Part shown: in pieces, positions 7,810 to 15,703 of the stretch
Layout of the letters: every line of letters begins with the position of its first letter
How positions within the stretch are numbered: position 1 is the stretch's first letter
Origin: Planctomycetota bacterium
GTDB lineage: Bacteria > Planctomycetota > MHYJ01 > WSZJ01 > JACPWG01
Length of the DNA stretch: 64,000 nucleotides
Direction of reading: 5' to 3'
NCBI GenBank assembly: GCA_016197205.1
Contig: JACPWG010000183.1
Location: 1-64,000 of the forward strand
Made by a program: the position numbers and the translations under genes
Notes under the pieces: model-generated
Told to the model about the DNA's origin: nothing
The model's database searches: none
Seen by the model: the letters and a program-made list of their open reading frames with translations, nothing else

Positions 7810-9138
7810 ATGGTACGGAGCGCGAGAACGGCCCGTCTCGACGAGGATTTGCGGGTCATGGGAGTGGCCAGGGTGATCGTACTGCTGAATCCGAGCAGGT
7901 CGCAGCCTGCCGCCGCCGCGGCTCGGGGCGCCACGGGGGGCGGGATTGGAGCGGAGTACAAAGCCTTGGAACGGCACTTTACCTCGAGTGAGCGCAGCCA
8001 GACCTCGGCACTCTTGCGTGAGCTGGAGCGCGCACCGTCCAGCATGGCAGCGCGATTCATGAGCGCGGCGTCGAAGCCCGGTCGTGGTTCGCGCGCTCCG
8101 ATCGCGCAACCACCCATGAGGGTCTACGCGAGACTGGGCGTCATGCTGGGCACGGTCCGCGAAGAGGGCCTCCGAGCCCTGCTCCAGGACACGCGCATCC
8201 ACTCCGTAGGACGGGCCCCCGAGTTCAGCCTCATCCGCCCGCTGAGCGCGACGCGCACGACGCTCAAGACGCGCGTCACCTGGGGCTTGACCCAACTCGG
8301 CGTTCCGGCGCTCTGGGCGAAGGGCCTGACCGGCAAAGGTGTGCTCGTGGGACACCTGGACACCGGCGTGGATGCCGGACATCCCGCGCTGCGCGGTGCG
8401 GTCCAGAGCTTCGCGCTTTTCGACTACATGGGAAACGAGGTCGCCGGGGCGCAGCCTCAGGACTCCGACGAGCACGGCACTCACACGGCCGGGACGATCG
8501 CGGGCCGAAAGGTGCGCGGAAACGCCTTCGGCGTCGCTCCGGAGGCCAAGCTGGCCTCCGCGCTCGTGATCGAAGGCGGGGACGTCGTGGCGCGCGTATT
8601 GGGTGGGATGGACTGGGCCGTGGGACAAGGGGTCCGCGTCCTCAGCATGTCGCTGGGACTCCGCGGCTATCACCCGGATTTCCAACCGGTCACGCAGCAA
8701 CTCCGCGCCCTCGGCGTGCTCCCAGTCTTCGCATCCGGGAATGAAGGGCCCGGGACAAGCCGCTCACCTGGAAACTACCCCGAGGCTCTCTCCGTCGGCG
8801 CAAGCGACGCGCGGCGGGACGTGGCGTCCTTCTCGTCCAGTCAACAGTTTGCCCGCCCCGAGGACCCATTGGTGCCTGACGTCATCGCTCCAGGGGACGA
8901 CGTGCTCTCGTGCGTGCCGGGGAAAAAATACAGTTTGATGTCCGGGACGTCCATGGCCACGCCCCATGTGGCAGGACTCGCGGCTCTCCTCGCGCAGGCG
9001 AAGCCCGCAGCCACGCCCGACCAGCTCGAAGACGCGATCTTCCGTTCCTGTTCGCTGCCGCCGGGCGTCCCCGCCGATCGCGCGAACCGCGGCATCCCCG
9101 ATGGCCTGAAGGCGCTCGAGCTCCTCGCCGGGCCGTGA
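7810..9138 (+). CDS. Subtilisin-like S8 serine protease, no signal peptide
   Basis: A 442-residue S8 peptidase with a complete catalytic set: Asp184 (HLDTGVD), His222 (DEHGTHTAG), oxyanion Asn311 (ASGNEGPG) and Ser381 (SGTSMATPHVAG). Residues 105-150 (RVYARLGVMLGTVREEG) resemble an I9-type propeptide. There is no signal peptide or transmembrane helix, so the enzyme looks cytoplasmic or is exported by a non-Sec route. The ATG at 7810 follows AAGGGAGA at good spacing. The convergent small gene at 9163-9534 encodes a propeptide-like protein that may act on it. Activity secure from motifs; biological role unknown. Confidence 0.92.
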   Translation: MVRSARTARLDEDLRVMGVARVIVLLNPSRSQPAAAAARGATGGGIGAEYKALERHFTSSERSQTSALLRELERAPSSMAARFMSAASKPGRGSRAPIAQPPMRVYARLGVMLGTVREEGLRALLQDTRIHSVGRAPEFSLIRPLSATRTTLKTRVTWGLTQLGVPALWAKGLTGKGVLVGHLDTGVDAGHPALRGAVQSFALFDYMGNEVAGAQPQDSDEHGTHTAGTIAGRKVRGNAFGVAPEAKLASALVIEGGDVVARVLGGMDWAVGQGVRVLSMSLGLRGYHPDFQPVTQQLRALGVLPVFASGNEGPGTSRSPGNYPEALSVGASDARRDVASFSSSQQFARPEDPLVPDVIAPGDDVLSCVPGKKYSLMSGTSMATPHVAGLAALLAQAKPAATPDQLEDAIFRSCSLPPGVPADRANRGIPDGLKALELLAGP

Positions 9139-9162
9139 TCGGCCGGCGGAGGCCGCGACCGC

Positions 9163-9534
9163 CTAGGACAGCTCGGTGGGCTTGGACTTCACCGGACGGA
9201 TGAGCATCTCCCGCGGCTGGAGGTTCGCCGTCGCGGTCGCTACCTCCTCGTCCTCGAGGAGCTTGGCGATGAAGATGGGCGGGGCGTCCAAGACGAACGA
9301 TCCCAGGTTGCGTAGGACGTTGACGCGGCGCGGAGCGACTCGCGTGACTTCCTGGATGCGGCCGAGAAGGGCCTCCACGCGTTGCACCGTCTCGGCCGGA
9401 GGGATGGGTTTCTTCGCATCCCCGGTGCGGGTCAGGCTGAAAACCGCCTGTACGTGGAAGTCCTTCCCTGAAGTTGCGGCCAGGTTCAATTGGTGGACCA
9501 ACTCCGGGTCGATGTTCTGCCGGCGTTGAGACAT
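9163..9534 (-). CDS. Small protein resembling a subtilase I9 propeptide
   Basis: A 123-residue protein encoded convergently with the subtilase, with stops 24 bp apart. Its second half (RVNVLRNLGSFVLDA then IFIAKLLEDEEVATATA) follows the beta-alpha-beta pattern of I9 propeptides, which bind and inhibit subtilases. There is no signal peptide. I chose ATG 9534; a TTG four codons upstream keeps the frame open to 9546. A TTGCCT-17 bp-TATAAT promoter lies upstream at 9648-9676, which favours this strand over the opposite frame. The inhibitor role is inference from pattern and position; it could also be an unrelated small protein. Confidence 0.6.
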   Translation of the reverse strand: MSQRRQNIDPELVHQLNLAATSGKDFHVQAVFSLTRTGDAKKPIPPAETVQRVEALLGRIQEVTRVAPRRVNVLRNLGSFVLDAPPIFIAKLLEDEEVATATANLQPREMLIRPVKSKPTELS

Positions 9535-9647
9535 CGGATCACCCAAGGAGGTGAGGTTTCGGCCACACCGATCGACCGGGAGCCCGCGGCACGGACTCGT
9601 CGTGGAGAAGGGAGGCGGCTGAACACGGGTAACTCGCCACTCCGGGA

Positions 9648-9676
9648 ATTATACGCCGCCGGCCGGCTCAAGGCAA
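9648..9676 (-). promoter_or_regulatory. Promoter for the propeptide-like gene
   Basis: On the minus strand, TTGCCT (9676-9671) and a perfect TATAAT (9653-9648) are separated by 17 bp. The predicted leader to the ATG at 9534 is about 107 bases. Confidence 0.5.
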
Positions 9677-9815
9677 GCAAGCCCTGGGGCGCTCGCCGAG
9701 CCGCTGGAGCGGGATGCACGTTTCCCCTACGCTGCGGCGCGCCTGGGCGCCGCAGGGGCAGCCGACTTCATCGGCCTGTCGAGAAAACCGCCGTGACAGG
9801 ATCGTCCTGAATCCC

Positions 9816-9844
9816 TTGCGCAACCGGCGTTTCCAAGCTAGGCT
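9816..9844 (+). promoter_or_regulatory. Weak promoter, second kinase-TPR gene
   Basis: TTGCGC (9816-9821) and TAGGCT (9839-9844) are 17 bp apart, about 50 bp before the start codon. Both boxes are weak but spacing and position fit. Confidence 0.35.
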
Positions 9845-9892
9845 GTTCCGCAGTCGAGTCCTCCCCCGCAGCCTCCGCTGAAGAGTGGGAGC

Positions 9893-12634
9893 ATGGCCGA
9901 AAAAAAAGGACTTGATCTGGTCCTCGCGGCCAGGCGAAAGGGCTGGATCACCCAGGACCAGATGACGGAGGCGGTCCGCGAGGCGGGAGCGACCGACGGA
10001 AGCGATCCGCTCGAAGTCCTCGTGGCCCGCGGCCGGCTTTCGCGCGAACAGGCGGACGCGCTGGGGCGAGGGAGCGACGGGGACTGCCTGTCGTTCTCGG
10101 GGGCAGGTCCTCCACCCGGGACCGAGGCGGACGCCGGGGCCCTCGCGCGGACCGTAGCGTATGACCGGAATTCCGCCCACGGGGCGGCGGTCTCACCGGA
10201 CGCCGGGGGTCTCGAGGGCGCGCCGGGTGGCGCTGCCCGCGGAGCACCCGGCGCCGCGGGGAGGCCAGGCTCCGGCGACTCGGACCGCACGGTCCTCAAG
10301 TCCGCCGGCGCCGGGAAATCGGCCGGGAGCGTGCGAGTCGGCCCCGGCCCCGCGCCGAGTACCCCAACGCCGGGCAGGAAACCGGGTGACCCCGACGGCA
10401 CCGGGCGGCTTGGGCCGTACACCCTTTTCCGCGTGCTCGGCTCCGGCGGCATGGGCGTCGTCTACGAGGCCGTGCACGATCGACTCCCCCGCAAGGTCGC
10501 GCTCAAGTGCCTGCCGAGCGCGCTCGCGACGCACCCCTCCGCGGTCCAGCGCTTCCTGCGCGAGGCCCGCGCCGCATCGCGCCTCCAGCACCCGAACCTC
10601 GTCCCCGTGTTCGACGTCGGCCAGGCCGGGCAGACGTGGTACTTTGCGATGGAGTACATCGAAGGGGAGACGCTCGACGAACTGGTCAAAGCAAAGCGCC
10701 TCTCGCTGGACGACGCGGCGCGCGCGGCGCGGGACGTGGCCCGCGGGCTCGCGTGCGCCCACGCGCAGGGCATCCTCCACCGCGACGTGAAGCCCGCGAA
10801 CATCATCCGCGAGCCCGGGGGGCGCGTGGTGCTTACCGACTTCGGCCTCTCCCTCCAGTCCGACCTCGCGGCGCTGACCGCGGCGGGCAAGGTGGTCGGG
10901 ACGGCCGCCTTCATGAGCCCGGAGCAGGCCTCGGGCGACCGCGAGGCGATGGACGCGCGCACGGACGTGTACTCGCTCGGCGCGACGCTCTACCACCTGA
11001 GCACGGGACGTGCGCCCTTCGAAGGGCGTTCGTTCGAGGGCGTGCTCGCCAACGTGCTCCTGCGCGAGCCCGCGCCGCCGCGTACGCTCAATCGCCGGAT
11101 CACCGAGGACCTCGAGACGATCACGCTCAAGGCGATGGAAAAGGAACCCTCGCGCCGCTACCCTTCGGCCGATGCGTTCGCCGACGACCTCGAGCGTTTC
11201 CTGCGCGGCGACGCGATTCAGGCACGGCCCACGAGCGTCGTGGGCCGCATCGCGCGCAAGGCGGCGCGACACCCGCGTTGGGTCGCGGTCGCGTGCGCTC
11301 TACTCGCCGTGGCGGTGGCGGGCGGCCTCGCGGTCGCAAGCTCGGTGCTGAAGGCCCGGCGCGAGGTCGAGCTGCGCAAGGCCGAGGCGGAGCGGCAGGA
11401 AGCCGAGCGGGTCCGGCACGAGGAGGCGGCGGCACGCGCGCGGGCGATCGAGGACGAGGCGCGCGCTCTGGCCGCGCAGGCCGCCGCGATCCGGCTCCAG
11501 GACCGCGCCGCCGCGCTCCGCCTGCTCGAGCGCGCGGTCGACCTCGCCCCGGTGCTCCCCGAACTGTACCTGCAGCGCGGGCGCACACACCGGGACGGCG
11601 GGGACTGGAAGAAGGCCGTGAAGGACTTCTCGAAGGCGATCGAGCTGTCCCCCAAAACGATCGAAGGGTATTTCGAGCGCGGGATCACCTCGTACATGGC
11701 GCAGGACCACCTGAAGGTCTTCGGGGATCTCCAGACGGTGCTGACGATGCAGCCGAATCACCCGCTGGCCGACGTCGGCCGCGGGTGCGTGGCCTATCTC
11801 CAGATGAAGTGGAAGGCCTGCATCGCCTCCATGACCAAGGCCCTGGAGAAAGACCCGAAAAACGCGCTGGCCTACGCCATTCGCGGGGAGGCGTCCGTGC
11901 AAATGGGGAAGCCGGACGAAGGCGCGCTGGATTTCGAGAGGGCGCTGCAAATCGAGCCGCAGAACCTCACGGCGCTGACGGCGCGCGCGGCGCTCCGGCT
12001 GGGGCAAGGGCGAAACGCGGAGGCGGTCGCGGACGCGGATGCCTCCGTACGGGTTTTCGCCGCGAATGCCATCGGGCTGCAGTTCCGGGGGATCGCGAAG
12101 GCCCGGCTCGGGCGCTTCGCGGAGGCCGTCCTGGACCTCGAGGCGGCCGCCCGGCTGCGGCCCCTGCGCGAGGACGGCTGGTTCGCCTTGGCGGAGAGCG
12201 ACTACATGATCGGCCGGCTGGAGCGGGCGGAGGAGTTGGCGGGGAAGGCGGCGGAACACGGCTTCTCGGGGCCGCTGTGCGCCTTTCTGCGCGGGATGGC
12301 GCGTGCGGAGCTCGGGAAGCTCGACGCGGCGGACGAGGACCTCGCGACGTTGGAGCAGGCGGCGCCCGGTGACGTCCTGGTCGCTCTGTTGCGGGCGGAA
12401 TTGACGCTCAAGCGCGGGGACGCGTCGGCGGGTCACCGTGCCCTGCATCCGAGCGAATCGAAGGGGCCGGCGCCCCGTGCGGAGTGGCTGCCGCTCTTTC
12501 GCGTCGTCCACGGCCGCGTCCTGGCAGGCGAGGGGAAGACCGCGGAGGCGCTCAAGGAGTTCGACGCGGCGCTGAAGTCCGCGCCCTCGATCGAGCCGCT
12601 CATCCGGGCGGACCTGGCCGCGCTGCGGAAGTGA
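9893..12634 (+). CDS. Membrane-anchored Ser/Thr kinase with TPR domain (paralogue 2)
   Basis: A 913-residue paralogue of the protein at 1657-4458, with the same order of parts. It has an N-terminal helical module (LVLAARRKGWITQDQMTEAV), a long low-complexity linker, and a kinase domain from about 177: glycine loop at 183, HRDVKPANII with Asp298, DFGLSLQ and SPEQAS. A transmembrane helix lies near 462-485, followed by a coiled segment and TPRs to the end. The two kinase domains are close to identical over long runs while the linkers differ completely, as expected of a duplication. The start is supported by GGGAG upstream. Likely a receptor-type kinase with TPRs outside the cytoplasm; signal and substrate unknown. 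Confidence 0.92.
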   Translation: MAEKKGLDLVLAARRKGWITQDQMTEAVREAGATDGSDPLEVLVARGRLSREQADALGRGSDGDCLSFSGAGPPPGTEADAGALARTVAYDRNSAHGAAVSPDAGGLEGAPGGAARGAPGAAGRPGSGDSDRTVLKSAGAGKSAGSVRVGPGPAPSTPTPGRKPGDPDGTGRLGPYTLFRVLGSGGMGVVYEAVHDRLPRKVALKCLPSALATHPSAVQRFLREARAASRLQHPNLVPVFDVGQAGQTWYFAMEYIEGETLDELVKAKRLSLDDAARAARDVARGLACAHAQGILHRDVKPANIIREPGGRVVLTDFGLSLQSDLAALTAAGKVVGTAAFMSPEQASGDREAMDARTDVYSLGATLYHLSTGRAPFEGRSFEGVLANVLLREPAPPRTLNRRITEDLETITLKAMEKEPSRRYPSADAFADDLERFLRGDAIQARPTSVVGRIARKAARHPRWVAVACALLAVAVAGGLAVASSVLKARREVELRKAEAERQEAERVRHEEAAARARAIEDEARALAAQAAAIRLQDRAAALRLLERAVDLAPVLPELYLQRGRTHRDGGDWKKAVKDFSKAIELSPKTIEGYFERGITSYMAQDHLKVFGDLQTVLTMQPNHPLADVGRGCVAYLQMKWKACIASMTKALEKDPKNALAYAIRGEASVQMGKPDEGALDFERALQIEPQNLTALTARAALRLGQGRNAEAVADADASVRVFAANAIGLQFRGIAKARLGRFAEAVLDLEAAARLRPLREDGWFALAESDYMIGRLERAEELAGKAAEHGFSGPLCAFLRGMARAELGKLDAADEDLATLEQAAPGDVLVALLRAELTLKRGDASAGHRALHPSESKGPAPRAEWLPLFRVVHGRVLAGEGKTAEALKEFDAALKSAPSIEPLIRADLAALRK

Positions 12635-12655
12635 GTCGGTGCGCCGCTCCCGCTC

Positions 12656-12946
12656 CTACAGCACGCGCAGCAGCGCGTACAGCGTCCCCGCGACCCCGAG
12701 TACGAACGTGCCTCCGCCGATGCGACGCGCGGAGGCGCGGGGGGCGGTGAGGAAGACCCAGCCGCCGAGGAGGAGGGGGGGGATGGGCCCGAGGAGCCCG
12801 TACGCGCCGGGCCAGGTGAAGGTCGCGAGCGCGCCGCCGGAGGCCGCCCAAAGCCATGCCGCGGCCAGGGCGAGATTCTCCGCGGTCTCGCGCGGGGGCG
12901 GCGGTTCTTTTTTTCTGTCGGGGTCGCGGACCTGTCGTCGCCCCAT
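12656..12946 (-). CDS. Small two- to three-helix membrane protein
   Basis: A 96-residue protein I do not recognise. After a charged N-terminus (RDPDRKKEPPPP) it has hydrophobic segments near residues 25-45 (LALAAAWLWAASGGALATF), 50-67 and 76-95. It lies 32 bp downstream of another small membrane-protein gene on the same strand, so the two are probably one operon converging on the kinase gene. Confidence 0.6.
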   Translation of the reverse strand: MGRRQVRDPDRKKEPPPPRETAENLALAAAWLWAASGGALATFTWPGAYGLLGPIPPLLLGGWVFLTAPRASARRIGGGTFVLGVAGTLYALLRVL

Positions 12947-12978
12947 GGCGGCCTCCGTGCCGGCGTGCGCCGCTCGCG

Positions 12979-13353
12979 TCAGCTCCGATGCCCTGCCCAG
13001 AGCAGCAGTCCCAGGAGGCCCGCCGCGATGGGCAGGAGCGACAGGCGCGAGAACCGGCGCGTGCGGGCGCGTGCCGCGACCACGATCCCGAGGCCGAGCG
13101 GAAAGAGCGGCGCGAAAGCTTCGAGCGTGCCCGGTGAGGTGTACAGGTTCCCCCAGTGGGAGTACCGGTCGTATCGGGGGAAACCCAGGTCGTGCAAGAT
13201 CGGCGCGAGCCAGACAAGCCAGAACGGGACCGACGCGGCGAAAACGGCGACGGCCTCGGGGGCCTCGTTCACGGGCGGGCGGGCGGGCGCTGAGCCCGCT
13301 GGGGCGGCCTCGCCCGCGGTCGCTGCGCCCGTTGCCGGCGTCGGCTCAGGCAT
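12979..13353 (-). CDS. Small hypothetical membrane protein
   Basis: A 124-residue unrecognised membrane protein. An Ala/Pro-rich N-terminus of about 35 residues leads into a helix (VAVFAASVPFWLVWLAPI), a loop rich in Tyr, Arg and His, and two further hydrophobic segments (PLFPLGLGIVVAA and LLPIAAGLLGLLLW). I placed the start at ATG 13353 because the frame upstream runs through an intergenic repeat. It leads a two-gene operon with the protein at 12656. Confidence 0.6.
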   Translation of the reverse strand: MPEPTPATGAATAGEAAPAGSAPARPPVNEAPEAVAVFAASVPFWLVWLAPILHDLGFPRYDRYSHWGNLYTSPGTLEAFAPLFPLGLGIVVAARARTRRFSRLSLLPIAAGLLGLLLWAGHRS

Positions 13354-13753
13354 CGCGGCACCGTCGAAAAAGCAGATCGGACTCCGTGAAGTTTGAAAAT
13401 GGAGCGTTGAGCATGGAGTCTTGAGCCTTGCTGGGACAAGGCGGGGTCCGCTGCTCCCCACGGCTCGGGCATCGCCGCGCGAGCCCCGGACGCATGCTAT
13501 GCTATTGCCCTGTGGGATTTGCGCGATCAGCGCAAATCTTGCGGTGACAATAACCAATGACCAATTTTCAAGGACCAATCAATGCCCAAATGACCAAGGG
13601 CTTGCGCTCCAGCAGCGGAGAGGGATGACGGTGCCGCGGCCCTGACGCCTGTCACACGTTCAGTTTGGTCATTCGGGCTTCGTCATTGATTGGTCATTGG
13701 CCATTGGAGCTTGGTCATTCGTCAGCGGACTTTGGTTGCGGCCCACGGCTGCG
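13354..13753. repeat. Intergenic repeat cluster: hairpin plus ACCAATGACC-type inverted repeats
   Basis: No gene. At 13516-13538 GATTTGCGC and GCGCAAATC form a perfect hairpin preceded by ATGCTATTGCC; the same element recurs at 31497-31540. Beyond it, AATAACCAATGACCAATTTT (13550-13569) and its relatives are answered by inverted copies (TTGATTGGTCATTGGCC and others) at 13685-13730, so the block can fold back on itself. Confidence 0.7.
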
Positions 13754-15052
13754 TTAGGGATAGATCTTGTACATCATGCGCGGGAACGGGATGCACTCGC
13801 GCACGTGCTCCGTGCCGCAGATCCACCCGGTCGTGCGCTCGACGCCGAGGCCGAACCCGGCGTGGGGGACGGCGCCGTAGCGGCGCAGGTCGAGGTACCA
13901 CTCGAAAGCGGCGCGCGGCAGCTTGTGCTCCTCCAGCCTTCGCTCCAGCGCGGCGAGGTCCTCCTCGCGCTGCGAACCCCCGATGATTTCGCCGACGCCC
14001 TCCGGCGCGAGCACGTCGACGCAGAGCGCCCGGTCGGCCCGCTGCGGGTCGGGTTTCATGTAGAAGGCCTTCACCTTCGTCGGATACCGATGGATCATGA
14101 GGGGCTTGTCGTGCGCCTGGGAGAGCGCGGTCTCGTCGGGGGAGCCGAGGTCGTTTCCGTCCTCGAAGGGCAGGCCCTTGTCGTGGAGCCATTTGGCGGC
14201 CTCGTCATAGGACATGCGCGGGAAGGGGGGGCGGATCTTTTCGAGCAGGGCCGTGTTCCGCTCCAGGACCTTGAGGTCTTCCCTGCGGCGCTCCAGGCAG
14301 CGCTGCACGATGAACGTGATGAACTCCTCGGCGAGGTTCATGACGTCGTCGAGCGTCGCGTAGGCGATCTCCGGCTCGACCATCCAGAACTCGGTGAGGT
14401 GGCGGCGTGTCTTGGACTTCTCGGCGCGAAAGGTCGGCCCGAAGCAGTAGACCTTGCCGAACGCCATGGCGCCCGCCTCGACGTAGAGCTGGCCGCTCTG
14501 GCTGAGGAAGGCCTTGTCTTCGAAGTAGTCGACGTTGAAGAGCGTGGTGGTCCCTTCGCAGGCGGCGGGCGTGAGGATCGGGGAGTCGAGGGCGACGAAA
14601 CCGCGGGAGTCGAAGAAGTCGCGAATTGCGCGCATGACCTCGGCGCGGACCCGGAGGATCGCGTGCTGTTTCCGGGACCGGAGCCAGAGGTGGCGGTTTT
14701 CCATCAGGAACGCGACGCCGTGTTCCTGGAGCGCTATCGGATAGGGCTGTGCCTGCGCGACGATGGTGACCGCGGTGAGCGAGAGCTCGTAGCCGCCGGG
14801 CGCGCGCGCGTCCTGCCGCACGGCGCCCGTCACCATGAGGGAGGACTCCTGCGGGAGGTGGTCGCACGCGGCGAACGTGGCGTCGTCCACGGCCCCCTTG
14901 CCGAGCACCGACTGGACGATGCCGGTGCCGTCGCGGACCTGCAGGAACTGGATCTTGCCTTTCGAGCGGTTGTTGTAGAGCCAGCCCTTGATCGTGACCG
15001 TCTCGCCGACGTGGTTTTTCAGGTCTTCCACGTAGACGTGCTTCGCGTCCAT
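13754..15052 (-). CDS. asnS: Asparagine-tRNA ligase
   Basis: A 432-residue class II aminoacyl-tRNA synthetase that charges tRNA-Asn. The N-terminal OB fold (about 1-100; VTIKGWLYNNRSKGKIQFLQ) binds the anticodon. The catalytic core has motif 2 (FRAEKSKTRRHLTEFWMVE) and motif 3 (GFGLGVERTTGWICG). Length fits the bacterial AsnRS family. Residues typical of AsnRS rather than AspRS are present (CEGTTTLF, SQSGQLYVE). ATG 15052 follows CGGAG; the open frame continues upstream through repeats and is not coding. A TTGTCC-18 bp-TATAAT promoter sits at 15105-15134. Confidence 0.97.
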   Translation of the reverse strand: MDAKHVYVEDLKNHVGETVTIKGWLYNNRSKGKIQFLQVRDGTGIVQSVLGKGAVDDATFAACDHLPQESSLMVTGAVRQDARAPGGYELSLTAVTIVAQAQPYPIALQEHGVAFLMENRHLWLRSRKQHAILRVRAEVMRAIRDFFDSRGFVALDSPILTPAACEGTTTLFNVDYFEDKAFLSQSGQLYVEAGAMAFGKVYCFGPTFRAEKSKTRRHLTEFWMVEPEIAYATLDDVMNLAEEFITFIVQRCLERRREDLKVLERNTALLEKIRPPFPRMSYDEAAKWLHDKGLPFEDGNDLGSPDETALSQAHDKPLMIHRYPTKVKAFYMKPDPQRADRALCVDVLAPEGVGEIIGGSQREEDLAALERRLEEHKLPRAAFEWYLDLRRYGAVPHAGFGLGVERTTGWICGTEHVRECIPFPRMMYKIYP

Positions 15053-15703
15053 GGGCGCTCCGTGAAAGGGGGGAGGGGAGGTGGTGAGGGGGCCCGGGGG
15101 GCGAATTATAGCAGAGCGCTTGCGGCCCGGACAAGGAATCGTGCAAGCCGGGCGGGGCCGTCGGGCGGGAAGCGGACGCGCAAGGCTGCGCATGGGGCTT
15201 CGATGAGAGATTGTGGGCCTGCGGCGCCGGTCGCCGTCCGGGTGCAGGGCGGAAGCCCTGCACCACAAGGTCGGGAGCCGGCTTGAAGCGCCTCTCCACA
15301 ATGCCGGGAGCAGGGTGGAAGCGCCGCACCGGAAAGTCGTGAGCGAATCCTCATGGGGTGGACTCCCGCTTGGCCCATGCGTTCCTCGCGCCAGGGCGTG
15401 GGGGCGCGCCACACGGCGTTGATCGGCCGCCACGCCTTGTGGTGCAGGGCTTCCGCCCTGCACCGTCGGCGCGCGAGGGCTTCGAAGCCTCGTGCCAGGG
15501 GAGCGAGCGCGGCGGCGGACCTGGGGCACGCGGTTGAGCTTTGCATGGCGATGCACCCGCGCGCGTCGTCTTGCGCACGAAGGCCAACCCTGTTACAATC
15601 CCGCTCTCCGAACGCCGATGGCCGCGCCGTAGACCGTCCGACCGCGTCGCCCGTCGGCGTCCCGAGCCTGCCCTTCCGAAGCAGCGACCGCGAGAGGAGC
15701 CCC
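15053..15703. repeat. Intergenic repeats: 33-bp tandem array and distant inverted repeat
   Basis: No gene is supported in this 651-bp gap. A 30-bp palindrome-bearing sequence starting GGTGCAGGGCGGAAGCCCTG at 15240 is present again as its exact reverse complement at 15435-15464. From 15242, three degenerate units of 33-34 bp (each ending GGGAGC or GTGAGC) follow in tandem to about 15344. The only other feature is the asnS promoter near the right of that gene. Confidence 0.65.
15105..15134 (-). promoter_or_regulatory. asnS promoter
   Basis: On the minus strand TTGTCC (15134-15129) and a perfect TATAAT (15110-15105) are separated by 18 bp, giving a leader of about 45 bases to the asnS start. 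Confidence 0.6.

Larger units (their letters stand above)
9547..9892. other. Divergent intergenic region with two promoters
   Basis: The 346-bp gap between the small propeptide-like gene and the second kinase-TPR gene carries one candidate promoter in each direction (9648-9676 leftward, 9816-9844 rightward). I see no gene or repeat. Confidence 0.5.

Noticed and set aside
9176..9529. Plus-strand frame opposite the propeptide-like gene
   Set aside because: The minus-strand frame has a promoter and a fold-like pattern; the plus-strand one has neither.
13516..13538. Hairpin considered as a Rho-independent terminator
   Set aside because: It lacks a T-run on either strand and has a second copy with shared flanks at 31497, so a dispersed repeat is the better description.
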